From NCBI GenBank assembly GCA_017941505.1, contig JAGAWH010000172.1, positions 1 through 12,201 of the forward strand: DNA of 12,201 nucleotides, read 5' to 3'. Numbering within the stretch: the first letter of the stretch is position 1; each line of letters begins with the position of its first letter. The translations under genes were made by a program, and so were the position numbers. Origin of the DNA: Faecalicoccus sp. (GTDB lineage Bacteria; Bacillota_I; Bacilli_A; Erysipelotrichales; Erysipelotrichaceae). This document shows, one piece after another, positions 5,555-12,158 of the stretch. The notes below the pieces were generated by a model. The model made no database searches. It had not been told where the DNA came from and saw only the letters and a program-made list of their open reading frames with translations.

Positions 5555-6448
5555 ATGAGTTATATCTCAGCAAAAGAAGCCGGTAAAAAATGGGGGATTA
5601 CGGAGCGGGTTGTGCGTCAGTATTGTGCCGACGGACGTGTTCCGGGTGCTTTTATCACAGGAAAGACATGGAATATTCCGGATAGTGCAGTAAAACCGGC
5701 AAGAAAGCTAAGACAACGTACTGTTCCTGATGATCTTTTAGAAAGACTTATTTGGGAAAAGAAAAATGGAATCCCCGGAGGCATCTATCATAAAGTGCAG
5801 ATTGACCTTACATATAATTCCAATCACATGGAAGGCAGCCGGCTATCACACGACCAGACTCGATACATTTATGAAACCAACACTATCGATGCTTCGAATG
5901 AATCTTTGAATGTGGATGATATCTTGGAAACAGTGAATCATTTCCGCTGTGTAGATCTGGTGATTGATCAGGCAAAACGGCCTTTGACGGAAACCATGAT
6001 CCGACAGCTGCATTTTCTGTTAAAAAGCGGAACTGCTGACAGTAGAAAAGGCTGGTTTGAAGTGGGGGAATATAAAAAGCTGGCAAATGAAGTCGGTGGT
6101 AAAGAAACCACAGCACCTAAGGATGTTCCAAAGGCGATGAAAGAATTGATTTCCGAGTACAGAAAGCTGGAAAAGGTTAAATTAGATGATATATTGGATT
6201 TTCATTATCGATTTGAGCTGATTCATCCTTTTCAGGATGGAAACGGTCGTGTGGGACGATTAATTCTTTTTAAAGAATGTCTTCGAAATGGAATTGTCCC
6301 TTTTATTATTGAGGATGAAATTAAAATTTATTATTATCGAGGCTTGCAGGAATGGAGATATGAGAAGGGGTATCTTCGAGATACCTGTCTGGCTGCTCAG
6401 GACCGGTTCAAGGCATACCTTGATTATTTTGGAGTGAAGTACGAATAG
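5555..6448 (+). CDS. HTH-Fic domain protein (probable AMP transferase, self-inhibited)
   Basis: This 297-residue protein carries an N-terminal MerR/excisionase-like helix-turn-helix (about residues 2-45) and a Fic domain. The catalytic motif HPFQDGNGRVGR (224-235) matches HPFx[DE]GNGRxxR fully, with catalytic His224. The inhibitory helix motif SNHMEG (89-94) fits [ST]xxxE[GN], placing it among class II Fic proteins whose own N-terminal helix blocks ATP through a glutamate, here Glu93. The family usually moves AMP from ATP to a hydroxyl side chain of a target protein; the target is unknown. No separate antitoxin is needed or seen. ATG 5555 follows GGGTGGT at 5542-5548; an in-frame ATG at 5540 sits on that site and is not chosen. 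It lies directly beyond the tRNA islet and was probably the original neighbour of the tRNAs. Confidence 0.9.
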   Translation: MSYISAKEAGKKWGITERVVRQYCADGRVPGAFITGKTWNIPDSAVKPARKLRQRTVPDDLLERLIWEKKNGIPGGIYHKVQIDLTYNSNHMEGSRLSHDQTRYIYETNTIDASNESLNVDDILETVNHFRCVDLVIDQAKRPLTETMIRQLHFLLKSGTADSRKGWFEVGEYKKLANEVGGKETTAPKDVPKAMKELISEYRKLEKVKLDDILDFHYRFELIHPFQDGNGRVGRLILFKECLRNGIVPFIIEDEIKIYYYRGLQEWRYEKGYLRDTCLAAQDRFKAYLDYFGVKYE

Positions 6449-6470
6449 GATGGTAGTCAAAAGCATCCTA
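6446..6470 (+). terminator. Hairpin at the end of fic, weak terminator
   Basis: TAGGATG (6446-6452, including the stop codon) pairs with CATCCTA (6464-6470), 7 bp with an 11-base loop. The next T-run (6482-6487) is 11 bases away, so termination is uncertain. It may only protect the mRNA 3' end. Confidence 0.35.
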
Positions 6471-6493
6471 ATAATATATGATTTTTTGCGTTT

Positions 6494-6520
6494 GAGGTAA
6501 AAAATGATTATTGTATAAGT
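6494..6520 (+). promoter_or_regulatory. Leader with a 4-codon mini-ORF before the hydrolase gene
   Basis: The only SD-like sequence, GAGGT at 6494-6498, is close to ATG 6504, which opens a mini-ORF of four codons (ATG ATT ATT GTA TAA, ending 6518). The hydrolase ATG begins two bases later. Ribosomes may load at the mini-ORF and reinitiate, or the main start may be used weakly with long spacing. This rests on position only. Confidence 0.3.
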
Positions 6521-7429
6521 ATGAAAAATAAGAAGAGAACCATCATGATCATTATTATTTTAATTGTTGCGGCATTAATTGTAGGAGCTATGTTTTGGCT
6601 GGCGGGGTTTGTGATGACAGGAAAAAGACAAACCCAGAAAGAAGCTATGACCTGGCAAAGTGAACATTACGATACAACTTACTATGACCCTCTTGAAAAA
6701 GAAGAATATACAGTCGAAGGAAATGAAGGATATATACTTCATGTTGAATTTTTAAAAAATCCGGAGTCATCGGATAAATATATCATTCTCTCCCATGGCT
6801 ATACAGATACCAGGTACGGTACATTAAAATATGTAAAGATGTATCTTGATCTCGGCTATAACTGCATTATTTATGATTTAAGAGGACATGGAGATAACGA
6901 ATCTACATTTACGACCTATGGTATTCTTGAAAGTAAAGATTTAATGAAATTAATCGAAGATACAAGAAATAGATATGATAATCTACGCGTACTTGGACTT
7001 CATGGGGAGTCGCTTGGTGCAGCTTCTACCATTACCGCTTTGCAGTATAAACCGGATGTCGATTTTGTGGTAGCGGACTGCGGCTTTGCGGATATTGAAG
7101 GTGTATTAAAGCTTGGTTATAAAAATGCCGGTGTTCCTGTATTTTTGGTAGATATGGCAGATATCGGTGCCCGTCTAAGATATGGATATGCTCTAAAAGA
7201 TATGCGTCCTATTGATGCATTAAAAGAGAATACGATTCCTATTTTATTTCTTCACGGGGAAGACGATGCCTTTATTATTCCTGAGAATTCCTACCGCATG
7301 TATGATGTGACAAAGGGAATCAAGGATATCCATACCATACCTGAGGCAGGTCATGCCTTTTCGGCTATTGTCAATCCGGAATTATATCATCAATATGTAG
7401 AAGAATTTTTAACGAAACTTGGGGTGTAA
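6521..7429 (+). CDS. Membrane-anchored alpha/beta hydrolase
   Basis: This 302-residue protein starts with a basic N-terminus (MKNKKR) and one hydrophobic segment at about residues 7-32, with no lipobox, so it is likely anchored with the enzyme domain outside the membrane. The alpha/beta hydrolase core covers about 68-300. It shows the oxyanion region SHGY (91-94), nucleophile elbow GESLG with Ser164, acid loop HGEDD (245-249, probable Asp249) and AGH with His278. The arrangement matches the S9-like serine hydrolases common in Firmicutes, annotated as esterase or peptidase; the substrate is unknown. RGHGDN (121-126) is the usual pre-elbow segment. The gene is 3 bases upstream of the phosphopantetheinyl transferase gene, so they are co-transcribed. 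Start choice is moderately certain because the ribosome binding site is poorly placed. Confidence 0.87.
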   Translation: MKNKKRTIMIIIILIVAALIVGAMFWLAGFVMTGKRQTQKEAMTWQSEHYDTTYYDPLEKEEYTVEGNEGYILHVEFLKNPESSDKYIILSHGYTDTRYGTLKYVKMYLDLGYNCIIYDLRGHGDNESTFTTYGILESKDLMKLIEDTRNRYDNLRVLGLHGESLGAASTITALQYKPDVDFVVADCGFADIEGVLKLGYKNAGVPVFLVDMADIGARLRYGYALKDMRPIDALKENTIPILFLHGEDDAFIIPENSYRMYDVTKGIKDIHTIPEAGHAFSAIVNPELYHQYVEEFLTKLGV

Positions 7430-7432
7430 CCT

Positions 7433-8002
7433 ATGTATAAAATACTATGTATAGATGATGTGCCATCCTCTGAATATGATGTTTTTTACAATTACCTCTC
7501 AGTAGATAGAAAACAGGAAATTGACCGTCTTCATTTTGACAAAGATAAGAAATTAAGCGTATATGGGGAAATGCTCGCAAAGAAGATGATCTACCAAAAG
7601 CTGGATATTGAGATAAAAGATATACATTTTCTTAAGGATCAAAATGGGAAACCCTATGCGGAAAATATCGATATTGAATTTAATATCAGTCATAGTGGGG
7701 ATTATGTAGTTTGTGCGATCAGCAAAACACCGATAGGGATAGATATTGAACAAATGAAGGACATCAAAGATTCTTTGATTCGATATGTTTGTAAAGAAAA
7801 TGAACTTCAATATGTATATGAAGTACCTAAAGACACACAAAAACGCTTTTTTGAGATATGGACATCCAAAGAAGCTTACGTGAAATGTATCGGAACGGGC
7901 ATGAAAGATTTAAAAAATGTTGATGTGTTGAATGAGGATATACAAAAGCATATAAATACCTTTTCTTTTCAAGATTACGTTATCAGCATATATAGGCAAT
8001 AA
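7433..8002 (+). CDS. Sfp-type 4'-phosphopantetheinyl transferase
   Basis: This 189-residue protein carries the signature motifs: NISHSGD (84-90), GIDIE (102-106, Mg-binding Asp104 and Glu106) and WTSKEAYVK (143-151, Glu147). Such enzymes move phosphopantetheine from CoA to a serine of a carrier protein, activating fatty acid, polyketide or peptide synthesis. It is shorter than the roughly 225 residues of classical Sfp but keeps all catalytic motifs; short versions are common in clostridia. No carrier protein, NRPS or PKS gene is in the window, so the partner lies elsewhere. ATG follows GGGGTG (7421-7426) by six bases, overlapping the end of the hydrolase gene. A strong terminator follows. Confidence 0.92.
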   Translation: MYKILCIDDVPSSEYDVFYNYLSVDRKQEIDRLHFDKDKKLSVYGEMLAKKMIYQKLDIEIKDIHFLKDQNGKPYAENIDIEFNISHSGDYVVCAISKTPIGIDIEQMKDIKDSLIRYVCKENELQYVYEVPKDTQKRFFEIWTSKEAYVKCIGTGMKDLKNVDVLNEDIQKHINTFSFQDYVISIYRQ

Positions 8003-8028
8003 TCGGATTTTTATCCGATTTTTCTTTT
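8001..8028 (+). terminator. Intrinsic terminator after the PPTase gene
   Basis: AATCGGAT (8001-8008) pairs perfectly with ATCCGATT (8013-8020) around a TTTT loop, followed by TTTCTTTT. The left arm overlaps the TAA stop. It ends the hydrolase-PPTase operon. Confidence 0.88.
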
Positions 8029-8072
8029 GTCGTCTGACAGGCGACCTATTTATAAACTGTACCTGTTATAGT
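8027..8072 (+). promoter_or_regulatory. Promoter region of the ADP-ribose cluster
   Basis: Two overlapping candidates exist. TTGTCG (8027-8032), 18 bases, TATAAA (8051-8056) is a standard pair. TGTTATAGT (8064-8072) is an extended -10 form (TGnTATAGT) without a clear -35. Either lies after a strong terminator and before the ribosome binding site AGGGAGGA (8086-8093), so a promoter is expected here. Confidence 0.5.
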
Positions 8073-8100
8073 GGAACCAGAAAACAGGGAGGACTTAATT

Positions 8101-10164
8101 ATGCGAGGAGCTATTTTAGGAGATATGATTGGAGCGCCTTATGAAGGCAAAAAATACAAGACGAAAGATTTTGAATTATTTGGACCGAGATCGAGATTTA
8201 CCGATGATACGGTTATGACCATTGCGGTAGCGGATGCATTGATGTATTCCCGCGATAAAGGCGTTGAAAATGACGAGAATGCAGTAAAAAGAAATATCGC
8301 CAACTGCATGCGTTATTGGGGAGGTAAATATCCTCATGCCGGCTATGGCAAAGGATTCAACAAGTGGTTAAAAGATAGAAACATGTGGGCGTATCACAGC
8401 TTTGGCAATGGCTCTGCCATGCGTGTGGCATCGATCGCATGGCTCTATGATGATTTGGATACTGTCAAAAAAATGGCTGCCTGGTCAGCAGAAATTACTC
8501 ACGATCATCCGGAAGGTGTCAAAGGAGCCATGGCAATCGCATGTGCAATCTTTATGGCAAGAAAAGGGGCATCCAAGGAGGAAATCAAGGCTTATATTAT
8601 GGATGAATTCGGATATGATCTAAATCATACAATCGATGAGATTCGACCTCATTATCACTTTTCATCCAGCTGCCAGAAGACAGTTCCGGAGGCAATCATT
8701 GCCTTTATGGATGGCACGGATTTAGAAGATGTAATCCGTTTAGCTGTATCATTAGGTGGAGATACCGATACACTTGCCTGCATGGCAGGCGGTATTGCCG
8801 AAGCTTATTATGGAATACCTATTCTTCTACAGGCAGAATGTGACAATCGATTAACCGATAAGATGAAATCTGTATTAGAACGCTTTGATAAGGCAATCGG
8901 ACGCAAACAGGACCGGGTTGATCGATTCAAAGGGAATAAGGAACTCGAAGAAGCACTCAAACATACAGAAACATATGAAGATCAAACACATCTGATTATG
9001 ACTTTTGTTAAAAGAATACTGGAAAGAGGAGAATTCATCCTGCCGGTAGAAATGTCCAATAATATCTTTGATATGCTGGATATTGAAAATCTAAAAGTAG
9101 GGGATACATTTCAAACTAAAGAAGAAGTGCGCATGAAATGGCTCACCTTACCGAGTAACGATGGTCTGGAATGGTATGGAGCCTTTACCAACATTGAACA
9201 AATGAATAAAGGAGAAGGTGCATCTACTATCAATATGCGAATTCGTAATGTATTGGAATCTGCTCTTCAAGCTGAAGATGTTGCCGGTATCGCATTGAAT
9301 CCATGGGATAATCCGTTGATTATGTCTAAAGAATTGATTCAACTGATTCTAAGTCTTGCTAAGCCGGGCAATAAAATCGATCTAGCAATAGCCGACATCC
9401 ATGAAATGGATATGGAGTGCATTGTCGATGTAGAAGGGAAAGATGAAATCACAATCACCGACGGGAATGAATATACTGACTATATCATGCATCTAAAATT
9501 TCCTGAAAACTATGAAGAGGACAACTATTCCGAACTTTTGGAGGATTGTATCCTGCAATGTTTAGGGCTCGCTAAGACTAAGGATATCCATACATTGGTA
9601 TTTCCGGGAATTATAACTTATCCGGATTTTGAATTATACGATGATGCGGCAGAAACGATGTTAGTAACAATCAGTAACTGGCTGGATCAAAATCCGGAGT
9701 ATGGTCTTCGCGTTATCATTGCTTCAAAAAATGAAGAGATTGACCAGCGTTACCAGAGAATTGTTCGCTATTGGCATATGCGAATTATTGATATTGAACC
9801 GGAAGAGTATGATAAGATCAATCCCCAAGAAATCGTGGCTTTCTCTTTGGCAGAGGGTGGGGCTATGGGCTGTCCTAATCAGATGATTTATATGCGAAAA
9901 AACGGAGATACAGTCGAGTCGTTAAGATCATTTGTCAACCCCAAGATATTTACCTTATTTCCATGGCTGGAACACTTGGATTGCGGCTTTTTTGGAGAAG
10001 TAAGCGGTGTCGGAAGAGGTTGGAAACATATCGATATGGGAGCCGGAAACCACTTGTTCTTACGAACCAACGTTTATAAGGCTCTATATCCTAAGTTCAA
10101 GGATAAACGTCCGGCTATGATTTACCAGACATGGCAGGATGCCGTCGCTGAGTATCTGTTATAA
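8101..10164 (+). CDS. Multidomain ADP-ribosylglycohydrolase (ARH-SseB-macro-like-unknown)
   Basis: This 687-residue protein is over twice the length of a plain ADP-ribosylglycohydrolase. The ARH domain (about 1-268) has the dinuclear metal motifs FTDDTVMT (33-40) and GGDTDT (219-224) plus HDHPEG (134-139). This family removes ADP-ribose from proteins or small molecules. Residues about 284-423 resemble SseB (EGASTINMRI, then GIALNPWDNPLI at 396-407). Residues about 425-545 align by eye with the macro domain of the next gene: ADIHEMDMECIV with NDITKMQVDAIV, TITDGNEYTDYIMH with VITEGFNLPAKYIIH, and LVFP with LAFP. About 35 residues of ADP-ribose-binding loop 1 are missing, so it is probably a non-catalytic macro fold. 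Residues 575-687 are unrecognised (GAGNHLFLR at 647-655). ATG 8101 follows AGGGAGGA by seven bases; an upstream in-frame GTG at 8071 overlaps the -10 box. The macro gene starts 23 bases later. Confidence 0.85.
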   Translation: MRGAILGDMIGAPYEGKKYKTKDFELFGPRSRFTDDTVMTIAVADALMYSRDKGVENDENAVKRNIANCMRYWGGKYPHAGYGKGFNKWLKDRNMWAYHSFGNGSAMRVASIAWLYDDLDTVKKMAAWSAEITHDHPEGVKGAMAIACAIFMARKGASKEEIKAYIMDEFGYDLNHTIDEIRPHYHFSSSCQKTVPEAIIAFMDGTDLEDVIRLAVSLGGDTDTLACMAGGIAEAYYGIPILLQAECDNRLTDKMKSVLERFDKAIGRKQDRVDRFKGNKELEEALKHTETYEDQTHLIMTFVKRILERGEFILPVEMSNNIFDMLDIENLKVGDTFQTKEEVRMKWLTLPSNDGLEWYGAFTNIEQMNKGEGASTINMRIRNVLESALQAEDVAGIALNPWDNPLIMSKELIQLILSLAKPGNKIDLAIADIHEMDMECIVDVEGKDEITITDGNEYTDYIMHLKFPENYEEDNYSELLEDCILQCLGLAKTKDIHTLVFPGIITYPDFELYDDAAETMLVTISNWLDQNPEYGLRVIIASKNEEIDQRYQRIVRYWHMRIIDIEPEEYDKINPQEIVAFSLAEGGAMGCPNQMIYMRKNGDTVESLRSFVNPKIFTLFPWLEHLDCGFFGEVSGVGRGWKHIDMGAGNHLFLRTNVYKALYPKFKDKRPAMIYQTWQDAVAEYLL

Positions 10165-10187
10165 TGTGTTAGAAAGAAGGTGTATGT

Positions 10188-11273
10188 ATGCCATTCCAAG
10201 TAGTAAGAAATGACATCACAAAGATGCAGGTAGATGCCATTGTGAATACCGCCAATCCGTTACCGACCTTTGGGCCAGGAACCGATGCAGCCATATATAA
10301 AGCTGCCGGTCAAGAACAACTTCTTGAAAAAAGAAAAGAAATCGGAAATATGGAACCGGGAACTTCCGTGATTACCGAAGGTTTTAACCTGCCGGCAAAA
10401 TATATCATTCATACAGTAGGTACATCCTGGCAGGGTGGAAATGAAAATGAAGCAGACATTATTCGAAACTGTTATCGAAGTGTGTTTGAACTGGCCAAAC
10501 AATACGATGTGGAAACATTGGCCTTTCCGGTTCTGGCCTCCGGAAGCTATGGCTTTCCCAAAGGAATCGCATTAAGAATTGCCTTTTCCGAAATCGAAAG
10601 ATTTCTCACCGATAACGATATGATGTTGTTTCTGGTCGTATTTGACCAGAAATCATATACACTGTCATCCGAATTCTATGGGGATGTTGATACCTATATC
10701 AATGATCATTATGTCGAACAGAAGGAAAGAGAAGAGTACGACAGTGCCGCTTTCAATCGAGAAAACAGAAGATCCAGAGGTATTGGCTCTTTCTTTCAAA
10801 AAGTAAAAGATTTTGCGGCACCGATTGAGGATGATGACGATGAATATGAATATTATGAAGATGTTGAAATGCCGTCGGTTGTTTTACGGCCGCAGGAAAG
10901 CTTAGATGATGTTTTAAATAATCGTCATAAAACTTTTATGGAGATGGTGTTTACCTTTGCCGATGAGAAAGGCATGAGTGATGTAGAAGTCCAGAAAAAG
11001 GCGAATTTAGATCGGAAGGCATTCTCAAAATTAAAGTGCGGAACCACAAAAAATCCGAGCAAGAACACCGCACTTGCGATTGCGGTCGCATTAGAACTGG
11101 ATCTGGATGAGACGAAAGATTTATTATCCCGAGCCGGTCTGGCTTTATCTCCGGTGAATCGACAGGATTTGATTGTTCGATATTATATTGAACATGGGAA
11201 TTATAATATTTATCGAATTAACGAAGCTCTCTTTGAACATAATGAAAAAACATTAGGTATGCAGATATTTTGA
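10188..11273 (+). CDS. Macro domain protein with C-terminal HTH
   Basis: This 361-residue protein begins with a macro domain (about residues 2-165). ADP-ribose-binding features are intact: Asp9 in NDIT, VNTANP (19-24), the loop FGPGTDAAIY (28-37), His75 in IIHTVG, and the second loop LASGSYGFP (116-124). Macro domains bind ADP-ribose and some cleave it from proteins or from O-acetyl-ADP-ribose. An acidic linker (about 205-228, DFAAPIEDDDDEYEYYED) joins it to an HTH-containing domain of about residues 246-361, with XRE-like helices near 264-303. The linker motif recurs in the next gene's product. The start has AGAAGGTG at 10175-10182; an out-of-frame ATG at 10184 overlaps it. It lies 23 bases after the ARH gene, in the same operon. 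Binding to DNA or protein by the HTH part is not established. Confidence 0.88.
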   Translation: MPFQVVRNDITKMQVDAIVNTANPLPTFGPGTDAAIYKAAGQEQLLEKRKEIGNMEPGTSVITEGFNLPAKYIIHTVGTSWQGGNENEADIIRNCYRSVFELAKQYDVETLAFPVLASGSYGFPKGIALRIAFSEIERFLTDNDMMLFLVVFDQKSYTLSSEFYGDVDTYINDHYVEQKEREEYDSAAFNRENRRSRGIGSFFQKVKDFAAPIEDDDDEYEYYEDVEMPSVVLRPQESLDDVLNNRHKTFMEMVFTFADEKGMSDVEVQKKANLDRKAFSKLKCGTTKNPSKNTALAIAVALELDLDETKDLLSRAGLALSPVNRQDLIVRYYIEHGNYNIYRINEALFEHNEKTLGMQIF

Positions 11274-11304
11274 AAAAGTCGCTTACGGGGCGACCTTTTC
11301 TTTT
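11274..11304 (+). terminator. Weak intrinsic terminator between macro and vWA genes
   Basis: GTCGC (11278-11282) pairs with GCGAC (11290-11294) around a 7-base loop, with A residues before and CTTTTCTTTT after. The 5-bp stem suggests partial termination, which would lower vWA expression relative to the macro gene unless a promoter lies in 11300-11330; TACAAT at 11316-11321 is a possible -10 box. Confidence 0.5.
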
Positions 11305-11347
11305 GGAAGGTTTCATACAATGTTCTTGAACAAAGGAGGACAAAGAA

Positions 11348-12025
11348 ATGAATAAACATTTAACGGAATTGGTATTTATTTTAGATCGAAGCGGATCTAT
11401 GAGCGGACTGGAAGCCGATACCATCGGAGGATTTAACTCCATGATCGAGAAACAAAAGAAAGAAGAAGGCGAAGCGTTTGTCTCAACAATATTATTTGAT
11501 GACATCACCGAAGTTCTTCATGACAGAGTACCGGTTAAGGAAGTAAATCCAATTACAGAGAAAGAGTATTATGTGCGGGGATGCACGGCTCTTTTGGATG
11601 CGGTAGGAGGTGCAATCCATCATATCGGAAATGTGCATAAATATATCCGTGAAGAGGATTGTCCGGCCAGGACATTATTTGTGATCACAACCGACGGTAT
11701 GGAAAATGCCAGCCGTAAATACAGCTATGAAGATGTAAAGAAAATGATTGAGCAGCGTAAGGAAAAAGATCATTGGGAATTCTTATTTCTGGGCGCTAAC
11801 ATTGATGCGGTTGATGTGGCAGACAAAATGGGAATCCCAAAAGGCAGAGCTGCCAATTACCACAGCGATAAAAAAGGAACAGCTTTGAATTTTAAAGTGC
11901 TAAGTAATGTGATCAGCCGCGTCAGAGATTTTGGAGCTCCGATCGATGATGATGAATACTTTGAAGATGGAGGCTGGAAAGAAGAAATTGATAACGATTA
12001 TGCGCAAAGAAACAGTCAAAGATAA
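11348..12025 (+). CDS. TerY-like von Willebrand factor A (vWA) domain protein
   Basis: This 225-residue cytoplasmic protein is almost entirely one vWA domain (about residues 5-185). The metal-ion-dependent adhesion site is complete: DRSGS (13-17), Thr80 in GCTALLDA and Asp116 in TTDGMEN. Size and motif style match TerY-type vWA proteins, which act as metal-dependent scaffolds beside stress and signalling enzymes. The C-terminal tail carries DFGAPIDDDEYFED (194-207), a close match to the acidic linker of the upstream macro protein. The start has a strong AGGAGGA (11334-11340) seven bases before ATG. It follows a weak terminator, so it is probably partly co-transcribed with the ARH and macro genes. 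The function is inferred from context: assembling partners of an ADP-ribose response. No signal peptide is visible. Confidence 0.88.
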   Translation: MNKHLTELVFILDRSGSMSGLEADTIGGFNSMIEKQKKEEGEAFVSTILFDDITEVLHDRVPVKEVNPITEKEYYVRGCTALLDAVGGAIHHIGNVHKYIREEDCPARTLFVITTDGMENASRKYSYEDVKKMIEQRKEKDHWEFLFLGANIDAVDVADKMGIPKGRAANYHSDKKGTALNFKVLSNVISRVRDFGAPIDDDEYFEDGGWKEEIDNDYAQRNSQR

Positions 12026-12122
12026 GAAAGCGTTCATCGCTAATGTCCAAGTAAACTTTCGGCTTTGTCAAGATAATTGTGTAAGTATTTCTATGTAGAC
12101 ATATAGAAGCTGAATAGTATTG
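12026..12122. other. Noncoding stretch after the vWA gene, possible mobile-element remnant
   Basis: No gene is visible. Reading the minus strand, TTACACAATTATCTTGACA (around 12062-12080) and CTTGGACATT (around 12042-12051) resemble the style of IS256-family end sequences, but no transposase or matching opposite end lies in the window. Treat this as a hint only. Confidence 0.2.
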
Positions 12123-12158
12123 AATTTTAATGGGAGGGGTACCCCTCCCATTAAAATT
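12123..12158. terminator. Perfect 36-bp palindrome, likely bidirectional terminator
   Basis: Left arm AATTTTAATGGGAGGGGT (12123-12140) is the exact reverse complement of 12141-12158, with no spacer. In RNA it would form a strong GC-rich hairpin (GGGAGGGG/CCCCTCCC) flanked by A- and U-rich ends on both strands, as in a bidirectional intrinsic terminator. It lies about 100 bases after the vWA stop, so it could end this operon and a convergent one beyond the window. A repeat element or protein-binding site is the alternative. Confidence 0.6.

Noticed and set aside
5555..6448. Fic as a classical toxin with a separate antitoxin gene
   Set aside because: The inhibitory SNHMEG helix is in the same protein, and no small antitoxin-like gene lies next to it.
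7433..8002. A secondary-metabolite gene cluster around the phosphopantetheinyl transferase
   Set aside because: No carrier protein, synthetase, ketosynthase or thioesterase-containing assembly gene is present; the adjacent hydrolase is membrane-anchored and of a general type.
8071..8100. Upstream GTG start for the ADP-ribosylglycohydrolase
   Set aside because: It has no ribosome binding site, overlaps a likely -10 box, and ATG 8101 has AGGGAGGA at ideal spacing with the conserved family start MRGAILGD.
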